Source: Tricholoma matsutake (taxonomy: Eukaryota; Basidiomycota; Agaricomycetes; Agaricales; Tricholomataceae). Taken from it: 64,000 nucleotides of DNA. The first letter of the stretch is position 1. Each line of letters opens with the position of its first letter. The position numbers and the translations under genes are program-made. A model generated the notes under the pieces. It was not told the DNA's origin. It did not search any database and was given only the letters and a program-made list of their open reading frames with translations. The stretch covers positions 6,200,001-6,264,000 of the forward strand of contig AP026547.1 of NCBI GenBank assembly GCA_026075535.2, written 5' to 3'. This document shows, in pieces, positions 45,462-58,100 of the stretch.

Positions 45462-47486
45462 TCAGGCCCCGACTTCAGTTTGCGATACATTAGAAGTAGC
45501 AGGAGGAGCTCCTGGAGTGAGCGGTGTTCTCGTCCAATCCGGGAGGATATTTCGCGCTGTACGGTCCTCAAAATCTGCTGATAGATCCATACTTGTATCT
45601 GGATCATGATTAGTATTCGCCTCGTCCCATTTTTCACGAGCAACTTCAACGCCTCCCGTTTTCAACGACCTGCGAATGGCAATATCAATCTGTTTATGTA
45701 TGCCAATGGAATGGGATATGACTAACCCAGCTAGTGACCCCCCAATCCAGGCCATAATCGCTGGAGAAAACCCCGGTGACTTTCCAGCGTTGTTGGCAGC
45801 TCTTTCCGACATCGATGGCGGAGGCGACGGGTTGTTCAAGATTGCAAAGTAGGGAACAAGAGGCCGCAAGGAAGCGTAGCGGTCATACTGAGGTGGAGGC
45901 GGTTTGTCCTGCCTCGTAGGTTGCCTCGGCGATGCCGGAGGTGGGGCAGTGGCACGGAGAAGCTCACCATGAAGACGAGGTATGAATCCGGGCAGCATCG
46001 CTGTTCCGCCTACAACCAATATTGATGATGCAAGCGTTTTTCGAAGATCCACTGGCACCTAGAAACCCGTCATCAGAAAGAAAGGGTGATCAGAGAACTG
46101 TAGTACCTTGAGTAGGGCATCTAATATTACTTCTGCAAGACTACTCTCGTCGACGTCGCCACCTTCAAAAAGTACCTCGGCGGCACGCTCCCGAATCCAG
46201 CCGGGGATAATCAAAGTACCGCGCCCTGTGCCTGTCTGTTGAGAGGGCGGTGGTGTCACAGGCGTGTGAAGGTCCGTTGCCGTTGAGTGTCGAGTGTACA
46301 TCATAGCAAGAGCCTGCAGATGACTCTCACCACGACGATTGTCCGCAGGAGGTACACGAGAATGTGATATTACTGAGAACTCTGAGGAAGTTTGCTGGGA
46401 AGAGAAGTTGCTGTCAAAACCAGATTGCGAAAATTCTGACTCTGACTGCGTAGTATCGCTGGGGGGAAGTTCAAGTTCGGAACCATCGTCTGCTGCAGGC
46501 GTGGCTTCACGAGCATCGACAGAAGCACCAAGTACGTCCCCAACAAAACAGCACCGCGTTTTGATTTCTTCGATCACAGAATCTGTGAGGACCTCCTGGG
46601 GGACGCGAGTAGAACGGTTTGCAGCGGGAATATTCACTGCAGCACTCAATGACGTTGGAGGAGGCAAATACGTACCAAATAGGAGGAGGAGGGCACGCAA
46701 GTGAGACGATAGTTGTGCACCGGCCAGTGGAGTGGTCTGTAGCTGGGGATACAACGGCCTAGCAGCAAAAATCTGTCACATACCAGGTAGTTCAAAAGAT
46801 GGAGAGCTAGAATATCGTGAAACCCACTGGTAGCACGACCGACTCCAAGTTGCCACAGTCAAGCACAAGCCCGGTGATCCTCCCGGTGGAAAACAAAGAA
46901 AGAAGGTGGCTACATGCGAAAGAAACTGATGGAACCTGTATGGTTCTCTATAACTAGCGTAGTTGAAATTTGAATCGACCACCCACTTGGTTTTCAAAAA
47001 GAATGCGAGCAATTATGTCTTTGATATACAATGGCAACAAAGGATGTTCCACCAAGATAACCTTTCGAGCCTTCGGGTCTGTTAGAAGTGAGCTTTACGC
47101 ATTTAAGATAACTTTATCGGTACTAACCAAGGGTCAACTTACTCATGGAACACAGATCTCAAACAACCTTTCAATTTAATCTCCAACAACTTGTCCTCTT
47201 CCATTCGTTCCAAGGAATCGGTTGCCCTTCGAAGATTCCACAAAGATTGGCCCGTCGTACCGCCCGCAAGAACTACATCTCTCGGTTTACCCTCACCACT
47301 GAAGCCAACCTTCCATATTCGTGAGCCTGGGTCAATAATGACCCTGTCTTCGACACCGTATAAGGAATGCCTTCTCGTAGTGGAATAGTGGGGAGATGAC
47401 TGTATGACAGGCGCAGTTGCAACGCGCGTCATCGCTGGAGTCGATGGGTTGTATGATGTCTTTCGTGGCGTCACTGGTCCAGACAT
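45462..47486 (-). CDS. arp10: Actin-related protein Arp10 (dynactin pointed-end)
   Basis: Actin-fold protein expected in the dynactin pointed-end complex that helps dynein. The start is the ATG at 47484-47486 (MSGPVTPRKTSYNPSTPAMT). An actin-like opening VIIDPGSRIWKVGFSGEGKP is followed by KLLEIKLKGCLRSVFHE, and introns lead to the next exon near 47130. The VVDCGNLESVVLPVF phosphate-loop equivalent comes next, then LYPQLQTTPLAGAQLSSHLR. A long insertion (SDTTQSESEFSQSGFDSNFS) precedes DESSLAEVILDALLK. The actin C-terminal lobe has VDLRKTLASSILVVGGTAML and PAIMAWIGGSLAGLVISHSI. Nucleotide-contact residues are less conserved than in actin, which fits Arp10/Arp11. It converges on the PX gene. 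Confidence 0.83.
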
Positions 47487-47631
47487 TGTGGAGGCCGAAT
47501 CTGAAGTACAGACTTACAGTATTGTACTATACTTATAATACTGTAACTTTAAGTACAAGATGTGTTAAGTCACGTGCTGAGTGTACCAAACTCTACCTGA
47601 GTATACAGATATACCTGTATACCTATGCGTA

Positions 47632-48966
47632 TCACTGCGAACGTGTTGAAAACCGTGCAACGAAAATCATGATGACAAGTGCCCAATGCTCGAATTGTTC
47701 TTTTGACATGAACAACAAGGCCTGTGAAAGAACTGCTTTTGTAATCTGCGCCTGCATCCCCTGAGGCAAAAACGTTAGTTATGTCACAGGAGAACGAAGG
47801 ATAAGTCTGGCTAACCTGATACCAACCGACGAACCCTTCGCGCTTCCAAACTCTGGAAAGGATTTCTAATGCTCCCACTTGTGTAGTCTTCGCGTGACGA
47901 CCACCATTATTAAGTGGAAGTTCGTGTCCATTTTCTGTCGGATCTTCTGCGTCTGAACTTCGAGCCTGGATTCGAACTTTGGCCATGATGTACGGATAGG
48001 TAACCTTGACACCAAATTACGACGTGAAAATTTGAAAGCTGCCTGTACTTACCACTGTTGCAAGCGTTTTGCTGACAGCTCCGATGAAAAACGACATCCA
48101 AGGCGTCAATCTAGAGCCGGTGCCTGCCTTTGCTTGAGCAAGAAGTATCAAACCCTTCACTCTTTCAAAGACACCGTAAGTGATGGCAGGGTTGATGGTA
48201 AGCACCAAGCCCGGCTTGAGGCCTAACCAAAGTCCTGTTACACCTTCCTCTTCAATAATTTCATGAGCAACGGCTAAAAACGAGTCGTTATCTTTGCTCT
48301 CGGGACTGAGCGGACTAGTAGAGGGCGATTTCAACTGGTTTGGGCGGCCAACTTGTTGCCTTGTAGCAATTACAGACACTGGGATCGTAAAGATCTGCGC
48401 TAGTGCACCAGCAATGGCCCCTAACAAAAGCTCCGCCACCGTGGATAGAGGAGGAAGCTTTGAACCCACAGGAAGTTTCCGCGTAAGTCGATTGATGTAG
48501 GTGGTCCGCACAAACGAATAGAAGAAAAAATAGGCATATTCTACGTCATTGTGTTTGAGTCCATACAGAGTGAGAGAAAACTGGCGACGTACGCATAGAA
48601 AATGTATTGAGCATAGTTGCTCCAAACCCTCGATATAGTCCAGAAACACCCTCTTTCCTATATATCCGCAACAACACGGACATCATAGAGAGGTTACCCC
48701 TGCCCTTGCCCTTGCCATCGGTAGGAAACGCCTGTATCCGTGTTTTTGCTCTGTGCAATGCATCTTCAGTTTGTTCTAAGAAACACGAGACAAAACCTAC
48801 ACGTCCAAAGGGTACACGACGCTATAAATTACGAAATCAACAATTAGCTTTAAGGACTTGGGAGATGTACTTGAACTGACGCAGTACTGAAACAACCTCC
48901 TAGCGCGCCAGCCAAGGCTGCACCGTAAGGAGTTAATTGCTGAACTGGCTTTGACTGCGCTGGCAT
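47632..48966 (-). CDS. ant1: Peroxisomal adenine nucleotide carrier (ANT1/Pmp47 type)
   Basis: Mitochondrial-carrier-family protein of the peroxisomal membrane that exchanges ATP for AMP for fatty-acid activation. The start is the ATG at 48964-48966 (MPAQSKPVQQLTPYGAALAG). Short exons restore repeat 1, ALGGCFSTAVVYPLDVAKTR, where PxDxxKxR appears as YPLDVAKTR. LLRIYRKEGVSGLYRGFGAT and SMQYAYFFFYSFVRTTYI follow. Repeat 2 has IFTIPVSVIATRQQVG, the ATRQQ signature of peroxisomal carriers. GVTGLWLGLKPGLVLTINPA and repeat 3, TVVTYPYIMAKVRIQARS, complete the three repeats. The C-terminus, GMQAQITKAVLSQALLFMSK, ends at 47632. Six-helix length (about 330 residues) is normal. Confidence 0.87.
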
Positions 48967-49085
48967 TAGGAATAAGACGAGAAGAAAGGATCTGAAGAGA
49001 TAAATACAGCAGAACTGGGGTAGTAGCCGGTAAACCTGGGGCCGGACTCGGAATTGATTTCCACGTGAATTCAATTGGCAGCGGA
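48967..49085. promoter_or_regulatory. Short bidirectional promoter of ant1 and methyltransferase gene
   Basis: About 119 bp lie between the divergent start codons. No clear TATA box is seen. Confidence 0.4.
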
Positions 49086-50230
49086 ATGGCAGCGGAACGA
49101 GACATGAATGTGTTAACTTCGAGGGGCAACACTGTCAATTTTCCTGAACGTCTGGACATCAGCCCTTCAATTGTTCCTAAGGAGCTCGAAACGAGTTCGG
49201 GTGACACTCAAACAATGGGTATGATCTTCGGAAGTGTTGCACAACGCAAGGCTATCGAAAATTATGGGATTGCGGGTCGAGTGTGGTAATCATCATTGTG
49301 GCCAAGCTCTTTGCGCCTCGCAATCTCAGATTCGGTTTTCCAGGGAGGCTGCCTATGCTCTTTGCCTTTATGTTCAACCTCCTCCAAACCTGGAATTCGA
49401 TCCGCCTTTTGCACGACGAACTCCCATCCGATCTCGACGTACATTCCTTGAGCTAGGTGCAGGCACCGGAATCGTAAGCTCTCGTATCGCAGAAATTCTT
49501 GGGTCAGGATGGGACACCCTGATCGTTACTGATCTCCCTGAGGTATCAAAATTTATCATTGAAGTGCGGGACTGCGTTCATCAGCTTCAGGTCTGCCCTT
49601 TGCTGGAGAATAATGTCCGGCATTTTCAGGAAGCGGAGCATCCCAATAACGTCTTTGTGAGGCCCTTGGCTTGGGGTAACAAAGAACACATTATATTGAT
49701 CGCGTCTGAACTTCTTTCTATGACCGGTCCCAACAATCCGACGACAATGAGCTACATTATATGTAGTGATCTTGTAAGTCTATGTTTACTGTATTCATGA
49801 ATATTCTCAACATATTTAGGTCTACTTTCCTGAGCTTTTTGCCCCTTTGTTGCGTACGCTACTTGAACTCACATCTCCGCCATTCTCTTTGCCCACCGCG
49901 GATGATGAAGCTGTGACCATCTTTATCTCTTACAGGATACGTAGTCTTTCAAAGGAGACTGCTTTTTGGACGACCTTTGGTCTGTGGTTTAATTATGAAC
50001 CTGTTCTCGTCAGGGACAGAGCACTAGGACTTCACTGGCAGCGTTTCGGCTCGTCGCTCGATGAAACGACCTTTGTATTTACTGCTCGTCGGCGACTTAT
50101 CTCGTTCTCCTGGGAGATACCACTGAACGATGATGACCTTCTCCTCGGTAGGGGGGCGAGAGGGAACCAAGCAGCGAAGGAAGACGACACGTTTGAGATG
50201 TTGTTACTGACCAACTTATCAGACTTATGA
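49086..50230 (+). CDS. METTL21-type (Methyltransf_16) protein lysine methyltransferase
   Basis: SAM-dependent methyltransferase of the family that modifies translation factors and chaperones (EFM6/7, METTL21). The start is the first in-frame ATG, 49086-49088 (MAAERDMNVLTSRGNTVNFP); the open frame upstream begins only with GTG. IENYGIAGRVW joins EAAYALCLYVQPPPNLEFDP through an intron (GTAATC...TTCCAG), giving the family VWEAA motif. The SAM motif is FLELGAGTGIVSSRIAEILG. The second motif VTDLPE splices to VCPLLENNVRHFQ. The (C)SDLVYFPELFAPLLRTLLEL block, which replaces the catalytic DxxY region, follows another intron. The protein ends in an acidic stretch at 50230. The substrate cannot be assigned from sequence. 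Confidence 0.86.
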
Positions 50231-51506
50231 TCTCGGGTTTACGCGTTGTAAGTTATCTAATCTAGTTAAAGGCAACTAAAATCGAGCTGTGGAACCATTT
50301 GCGTCTTCCCCTTCAGTGATGGTCTTGGGGCAGGAAGCGCTGTATTCCGTTCTCTACCAATTTGTTATAAATACCGAACGGAACGAAACTTTTCCAGATG
50401 CGCACGTGATCGAGGTGGGCGTCCGTGTTTCTGCGAAGGCGACTTTCTCACAACAACGTTATTCCAGTTGCTGTGTCTAATGAAATCAGAAACCAGCACT
50501 AGTGTTTTGAACGACAACAGCTTCACGTCGGTACTATATAGTTCAATCTAGCTTCCAAAAGTCAACAGTCATTGAACTCTCACTGAAGCTGCAAACCTTA
50601 CTTCAAAATTTTCTCAACCTTCATTTTGCCTTACAACTCTCGCTTGTCAACATATTTGCCTCTTGATTCCCATAAACATGCCTAGCCTGCATCTTGTAAG
50701 GGAAAATTGTTTGTTCTCATTCGGCCGATCGCCTTCCATCTGCTAACTAAACAAGGGATCGAAAGAACATTTATACTTTGCGTATCTCAACGGGTAAGTG
50801 TCAAAGCAACATGTAGCGAATTCTTCACAACGTAGCAAGCTCTACACAGAGTACGAGCCTGCCGCTAGAAATTGTAAGTTATACTATAATGATGTGTTAC
50901 GATGTTTCGAAACGCCCTGAACTTATCCTACGTTATACTTCGACCTCTTTTACCTCGAACTGTGCTGGGAAGTACTTCCGAACTCTTCGACATCGGGAAT
51001 AGCGATACTTCTCTGTATCTTACCAGCTGTCTTAAATAAAAGCTGATAGCGGATCTGCCATTATGATCTCAGAACGGTGATGTGCAAAATTCGCTGCCAT
51101 CCTGTGTAAGACACTGCGGCTAACCACCTTAAGCAAAGCGATCAATAACGTTGTTTTACCTATCCTACGATCAAGTCACCTTCTAGAAACGGAGTAAAGG
51201 AGCGTTATTAGCGACGTCGTAGAACCAGGGAGAGCCCCAAGGTGGCAAGAACTCGAGGAGCAGTGATCCCGTAACACTTCCATGGAAGATAATACAACGA
51301 AGGTCCATTAGGTAAATATATAGGTAAATGGGGTGTTGATACAATAGGGTATGGGGGTATGGCGTGAATGGGAGGGATATCGATACAATAACTAATGCAT
51401 GTCATCATGACCTGGCATGACAAATAGAGAACGGAGGTGCAAAGGCAAAAACATCAGGGTCGTCAAAAACTAGAGCGGCTTGAGCTGCGTAATCCTCAAT
51501 GGACTG
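50231..51506. other. 1.3-kb region without confident gene
   Basis: A series of short open exons with good splice signals begins at the ATG 50679 (MPSLHL, then GSKEHLYFAYLNG, then KLYTEYEPAARN). It may be a tiny multi-intron gene, but the 3' part is unclear. The frame at 50289-50480 on + shows no recognizable homology. Otherwise spacer and the downstream flank of the arrestin gene. Confidence 0.25.
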
Positions 51507-53064
51507 TTATGTCATCGGCTCATAAGCAGGAGGAGAATAGGCATGTGGGCGAGGTCCTTTCGCATGCATGGTAGCAATTTCGACAGGTTCAGACAGTGAA
51601 CCTTGCATATCTGGACAGAAGTGTGCGACTTGGAAGGGTCGAAGCACCACCGAATACTGATACATATTATCCGTGTAAGCTGCGGATAAACGACCCTCAA
51701 TAAAGATTACCCACCGCAACCTTGAAGTGAGCCACGGCTGATGTTGGTCTCAAATCCTTTGCAAGTTTGATCTCTCCATCAAGGTAACGAGCAGAAGGAT
51801 CGCGTCTGTAATTAGGCGAAGGCCACCATGTCGCAGCACCCATATCTGCGACAGATTCGTTCCAAGCCACCTCAGCTCTTCCGTACGACGGCTGTCTGAA
51901 ATATCTGACTTGTCGTTGTAAATGGACGGCAATCGCAGTAGGTGCAGCAAAGAGGTCAAGGGCGCTCCAATCGTCGCATTCTACCTTCACCGAGCATGGA
52001 ATAACGCTCCCGCGGGCATAGCACAACTATTCGAGGTTATTGATGAAATCTGTCTATACCAAAGTAGTAAAAACTTACAGGTTTGGCGAGTGAAAGCTGT
52101 GCGCAATGTTGATGAATATGAGTGGTACACAGAGTGTTTGGTACTTACAGTACACTGAACGCCGATTGCACGATTTTGAGACAGGACGCCACGAGAAACA
52201 AAGGGGCTGAGAGTTTTCCAACCATCAGGATCAGATTCTGGCCCGGGAATGGATGATATCTCTTGGTACGCAAGTTGTCGTAGAAGGGATGGTGGGTCAG
52301 GGCGGGTGCTAGGGACATAGCCGAAAGCGGTCGTAAGTCTACACGACAAATGAGCTGGTGGGTTCCATGTCAGAACAATCTCCCGAACTACTCACTGAGC
52401 ATCCGAACGAAGTCTCCCCCGAGAAATGCGGATCGCAAAGTCATACTGTATGCTTGCACTAGTGTGGCGTTCCAAGAATGTTTCGGGGAGACGATATGTC
52501 TGCAAAACACCTTGAGAGCTCGGGACGGTGACATTCCTGGGCAGATGTATTGACAGAGGCCATTGGCAATGTCCAAGGAGCTTATTACTTGACGCCCTCT
52601 CAGAGGGTGAAGTTACTCTGGGTATGTCTGCAGACTTTGCCCATATGGGCAAAGACTGGCTAAGAAAGGTGAAAGAATCGGATGTATTAGCGCCAGTAAT
52701 GATGCGGCCAGTGACCTGGTTGCATTGTAAACCTCGGAAATTATATAAAGAATGATAGCTAGGAGCGTACCACAGCAGTAACAGACTGTATGGAGTCACC
52801 CCTGTCAGCGTCGATTTCTAAAGATCCTTTGATATTTTCCTTTTCAAAAAAGGTAGGAAGAGACTTGGACGATTTTGCGCTGCTGTAGAGTTTAAGTGTA
52901 ACCCAAGGCCGATTCTTTTCTGTCAGAACGAAGACATGTTCCGTGGGATCGCGTCGAGCGACCGACTGAGTGAGTGTGTTGCGACGGGTATACGCTGGGA
53001 GCTCGTCAGACTGACCAGGACTGGAAAAGAGTCTCCTGTAATGAGGCGGGGACACGACGTCCAT
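51507..53064 (-). CDS. Alpha-arrestin (ART-like) with PY motifs
   Basis: Adaptor expected to recruit an Rsp5-type HECT ubiquitin ligase to plasma-membrane cargo. The start is the ATG at 53062-53064 (MDVVSPPHYRRLFSSPGQSD); the open frame runs further only from a GTG. An N-terminal LPAY (DELPAYTRR) and a C-terminal PPAY (YSPPAYEP) both match the PY motif bound by WW domains. The arrestin N-fold has RRDPTEHVFVLTEKNRPWVT and SLEIDADRGDSIQSVTAVVR. After an intron comes VTGRIITGANTSDSFTFLSQ, then SIHLPRNVTVPSSQGVLQTY. The C-fold includes AGALFHARGSVIPCSVKVEC and AIAVHLQRQVRYFRQ. Four introns restore the frame. A CTATATAG motif lies about 45 bp upstream of the ATG. Confidence 0.82.
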
Positions 53065-53970
53065 GGGAAATGGAGGCCAACCCACTGCATTTGAACCCAC
53101 ACTATATAGAGGCGATGCTGAGCAGGGACAAAAACAAAGTAGTGTCCTGTTCTGGCCTTGCCGTTATTCTATATTTGGAGGCCATCTTAAGTCATAAGCA
53201 TGTGGGGTCCAATTGTTGATTTGAGCACAAACAAGTCTACAAATTTGGCCAAGTTGCATCAATTACTGGCCGTTCTGAGAACAAGGAAGTTGAAGATGTC
53301 AAAGCGGCCATCACATAACTTGCCTCGCGTCTACGCAAGACAATAGCGGCTTAACCTTGGCGTGACTGATAAAGAACAACCAAGTATTGTATTGAAGACT
53401 CGGATCCCATAGAAACCAAATAGAAACCTTCCTGACGACGACATGAACAGTCTAATTCCTTCAATGTTACTATGTAATAGTAATACTGCGCATGCATAGA
53501 TAATAACCAGCTTTCGAGCAAGGTCAGGATCCGAGCGCTTAACTGGACTTCTGATCAGATGAAGGCTACAGTAGCAGATCTTCTAGTGCCACAGGATGGA
53601 GCAAAATATTCTAATGACCGCAAACAGAGCAAAATTTTGTGTGCCGAATCTTGCATCCACTTGCCAAGGGTTACCAGCGTAGATGAGATGTCAAAGGCAA
53701 AACTTAGTAGACTCAAATGATCAGCATTCTGATTGCATTCTGACACTGGGAGTAATGCCGGCTATAGCCGCGTCAGCCAGATTTGGACGCTTATGTAATA
53801 TTTTGGCCAAAACAGTGACCCCACTGTCTCCACTCAGTTTTTGGGCTTGTACATGGTTCTTCCCAGTTCAAAAAGATATGTAACTATGTTATTATATAGT
53901 ATAGATCATTATTATCAAAATACAGTGATATATGTCTGGAATAGTGCCTAGAAATGACTACATTCTAATG
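53065..53970. other. Region between arrestin gene and repeat island 2
   Basis: The first 100-150 bp are the arrestin promoter. No coding frame was recognized elsewhere. Composition turns AT-rich near 53850, the likely left edge of the repeat island. Confidence 0.35.
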
Positions 53971-54324
53971 TTAGAGATCATCATCATCCTCCCATTCACG
54001 AGCACCATCATCTTCAACCACATTCAAGTCAATGAACTCCCCTTCATCCTCTGGATCTTCCACACTAATCTCATCACCTATTTCCTCTCCCATCTGATGA
54101 CCAGGCAAATGCCACTCCCCTGCTTCCAAAGACAAAATTGCACCAGTAAGGGCAATTTTAAGGTCTCCAACTTTGGCTCTTGCAGATACTTTGTCAAGAT
54201 TGGGAGCACCCACATTCCTAAATGCTCCAAGTTGTTTTATGAGATCATTTCCTACCATCTTCTGTATCCGATCCTTGTCCAACTCCAACTGAAGTTCCTC
54301 AATTTCCTTTTTTCATTGTGCTGC

Positions 54325-54594
54325 TGTAAGCCTGTGACACGTGACTTATGCGCTCCCATGACTTATGCATTGTTTATGCTTATGCTTGTTTACTCTCAGC
54401 TGATACTTAGTAGATCGCCTTGCATATACTTCCTGGCTCTCTCCCCCCTTTTCCCCCCATACATACCGTATCTTAGCTATCTACCTCGAATACCATGCTG
54501 TTGTCCTATCACTCCCCGGTCTAGATCAACCGTGAGTATTCACCTTATCTTGGAACATCCTCGATAGTGTTGTCTGTCCCTTGATGGACTCCCA
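54325..54594 (+). repeat. gypsy 5' LTR
   Basis: 270 bp, TGTAAGCCTGTGACACG to GACTCCCA. About 95 percent identical to the 3' LTR. Confidence 0.95.
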
Positions 54595-55162
54595 CTTTTT
54601 TTTTGATAACGACAACTGCCTTGGGCCATTGCTCGAACCATTTAATTCTTACCATCTGGCCATCGACAACCGCCTCGCACTGTTGTCCTCGCCCATTTCT
54701 TTTTCCTTTTTTTTGGTTTCCATTACCACCGCTTATTCCTCCCTGCATAGCCATCGACAACCACCTCGCGCTGTTGTCGTTCGCACAATCTTAACAGCAG
54801 CTGCTGATGCCGCTGTCGTCTCTTAACCACACTCCAAGGGTAAACTGCCTCGGCAACCCTCAACAAAGATCCCCCTTACCATGCACAGTAAGTTGGGCAT
54901 CTCTTCCAACCCTGGTACCCTCCCCACCTCACAGGAGGATTCTACCGCACATACAACCACTTCTACCATGCATATAGTCACGCCTGACGCACATATAGTC
55001 AGCCACCCCCAACCCACTATCACAACCTCTTCACTTCGACCTCGATGAAGGTCTTTGTCCTCATCCTCCAAAAACTACAAAATTTTCACTGTCAGTAAAC
55101 TCATGTCAAACTCTTCCATCACCGCCGCTGCTGTCCTCAGCCTAAACAATTAGAAATGACCG

Positions 55163-58100
55163 ATGATTTCTGCGGGAAGCATGACACCAGAACTCCACCA
55201 TTTCGAGCACCACGCCCACGGTTATCTTCACAACAAGGATGGGCTTGATGCTAAGAAGTTTGTCAAACACATCATATACTCGTTCGAGGACCCCTTGTTC
55301 TCCGACTGGTTCCAATCCCAACAAGAAATTCTCTTGTCCCTCACCTTTATGGATTTCATGTCAAAGGTTCGCGCGCGCTGGCTACCTAAAAGGTGGCAGC
55401 AGGACTTAGCTCGAAAGGTCTGTTCCACCAAGCAAGGCAGAACGGCCTTCGCTGAATTCGTAGACGCCCTGCACTGTGATAACCTCCTACTGAAAGGTTC
55501 ACAACACCATCTCTCCCCACCCCAACTCTGCACACAAATCAAATCTAATATCTCCCCCGAACTCGCCTCCGCCTTTGATCACTGGAAAGACGATCATGCT
55601 TCCTCAGACGAAGAGTCTGAAGATGAAGCTGACTCACAGGAAGACAAGGAAACTGCTGCTGTGCACAAAACCTTGTCTGATGCCTTGAGGTTGGATAGAA
55701 AGCTACAGTCTTTCATTGACATGCTCTCTAAGCTTGACCAAAAGCTGGCTGAAGACAGAGGCAACCGTCATTGCAAAGCGGAAGAAGCTGTCAAAAACCT
55801 GAAGCACTCAGGCTCCTCTGTCGGCCTTTCTGACAGTGCAAGGTGTGCGCCCAGCTCGCGCACAAACCAAGCCACGTGAACATCCACCACCCCTTCTAGC
55901 TCATCCACCTCCTGTTCTCCCAAGCTCACCGACCGTGAACAAAAGTACTTGGAGACATACAATGGATGCAAGAAGTGCCATGGTTTCTACCTCCCCGATG
56001 GCCACCCCTGCAAATTCCCAGTTCGCAAGGGTTACATTGAGAAAACGATGGCCGCTGTGAATGAGGGCCACAGAAGGATGAAGCTACCCATGTTGCCCAT
56101 CCCTAGCGACGAATCTTCCATGAACATGGCTGCCATCACAAACCCAAACTTCTCGTACTCCAACGCTCCTCAGCCTTCCCAATGCCCACCTCCATTGCCC
56201 GTCGCCACAGTCTTGGGAATGTCTCCTTACCCAATGGCCTCGATCTGCCCACCCAACAAATCATCAATTTTGGGCGGTGGTGATAGTGACCTCTTGCGAG
56301 ACTCCAATGACTCGGTGAGTACCAGTGTTCCTTTCGTCCTCCCCCACCTCCTCTGGCTCTGTTCTATAGACAGCCTTGCCCCTTTGCACCTTGCTCGAGT
56401 TCACACTGTCGCACTATTTGACCATGGTTCTCCCGCAGTTCTGATTAATGCTTCACTCATCACCAAATTACATCTGAAGAGAAGACGCTTGCCAAATCCT
56501 TTCCCCATCTCCACTGCATTTTTTGAATCCACACCAAATGTTCCATGCCCTGCAGACCAAATTTGCCTGACTGAATGGGTCAAACTTAAACTATACGATC
56601 AAAATAATCTGTACGCCGCATGCACTGTACGAGCTCTCGTCGCCCCTAGCCTTTGCCACCTGATCATTCTTGGACTGCCTTTCATGCATCACAATGACAT
56701 TACTGTAAACGTATGACACGGTTCGGCTATTGACAATAATCATTCTTTCAATCTGTTGAACCCCACTGTCAAACCTGTACATATTCCTAAACGCACGCTA
56801 AAAGATACTATTGCAATTAACGTAGAGAACTATAAGCGCTTGATGCATGAGCTTCATGCCGTTTGTGCCCGTATTCGGCCACTGGTCGACGCCAGGTGTG
56901 AAAAGATCTCTGAACCAAATTTCATAGTGGCGATTCATGAGCGCATTGAACAACTCGCAGGGCAAGAGATCCTTGCCAAATTAAATGACAAAGTAAAAGA
57001 AACTTACGCAAATATCTTTTGGCTGATTCCCCATGTGGATGAAATGCCAGATAATGTCCATTGCAAAATTACGTTGAAGGATTCATCACGCATCATCACC
57101 ACACAAACTTATTCTTGCCCTCGAAAATACAAAGAGGCCTGGAGTGCTCTGATCCAACAGCACCTGGATACTGGACGCATCCAGCCATCATCATCGACGC
57201 ATGCTTCACCCGCGTTCCTCGTACCGAAAGCCGACAAGACCGTCTTGCCGTGTTGGGTTAATGATTACCGACAGTTGAACAGCAACATGGTGACTGACAG
57301 CTACCCATTGCCGCATGTCGATGACATTCTGTCAGATGCAGGACGTGGAAAGATATGGAGCAAAATAGACATGACCCATAGTTTTTTCCATACAAAGATG
57401 GACCCAGAAAGCATCCACTTAACTGCTGTTACCACGCCGCTCGGTTTATATGAATGGACCGTAATGCCTCAAGGGCTACGAAATGCGCCGTTGGTACACC
57501 AACGGCAAGTTACAATTGCACTCCAAAAATTTATCGGCAGGTTCTGCCACATCTACCTCAACGATATCATTATCTGGTCCAATAACCTCAAGGAACATAA
57601 ACATCATATCAAGTTGATCATGGATACACTCACTGCAACAAAGCTTTACTGCAACCCAAGAAAATCTTCTTTCTTCCTTACTGAGCTTGCATTCCTGGGA
57701 CATAAAATTTCCATGGAAGGAATTTGTGCTTGCTCATCAAAAGCTGAGAAGATACTAAACTGGCCCACACCTAAAACTGCGACCGAGGTCTGGCAATTCC
57801 TGGGACTTGTATGCTATCTAGCAGCTTTCCTACCCAACTTGGCAGATCAAACTTGTATCCTGACTCCTCTGATGACCAAGGAGTGCAAAAAACACTTTCC
57901 CACTTGGACAGTCGAACATCAACGCGCTTTTGACCACACGAAATCTTTGATTGCGAGTCGAGATTGTCTGACTGTCATTGACCACATCACCCCTAGCAAC
58001 AACAAAATCTTCATAACATGCGACACCAGCGATTACTGTACAGGAGCCGTGCTCAGCTGGGGCCCGACATGGGAACTGGTGTGACCCATAGCTTACGACT

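Noticed and set aside
50679..50900. Chain of micro-exons MPSLHL / GSKEHLYFAYLNG / KLYTEYEPAARN
   Set aside because: Splice signals are good, but no convincing 3' continuation or homology was found. Kept only as a remark in the gap entry.
54595..54640. tRNA primer-binding site for the gypsy element
   Set aside because: The bases after the 5' LTR (CTTTTTTTTTTGATAACGAC) do not start with TGG and match no tRNA 3' end I recognize. Self-priming is possible but not shown.
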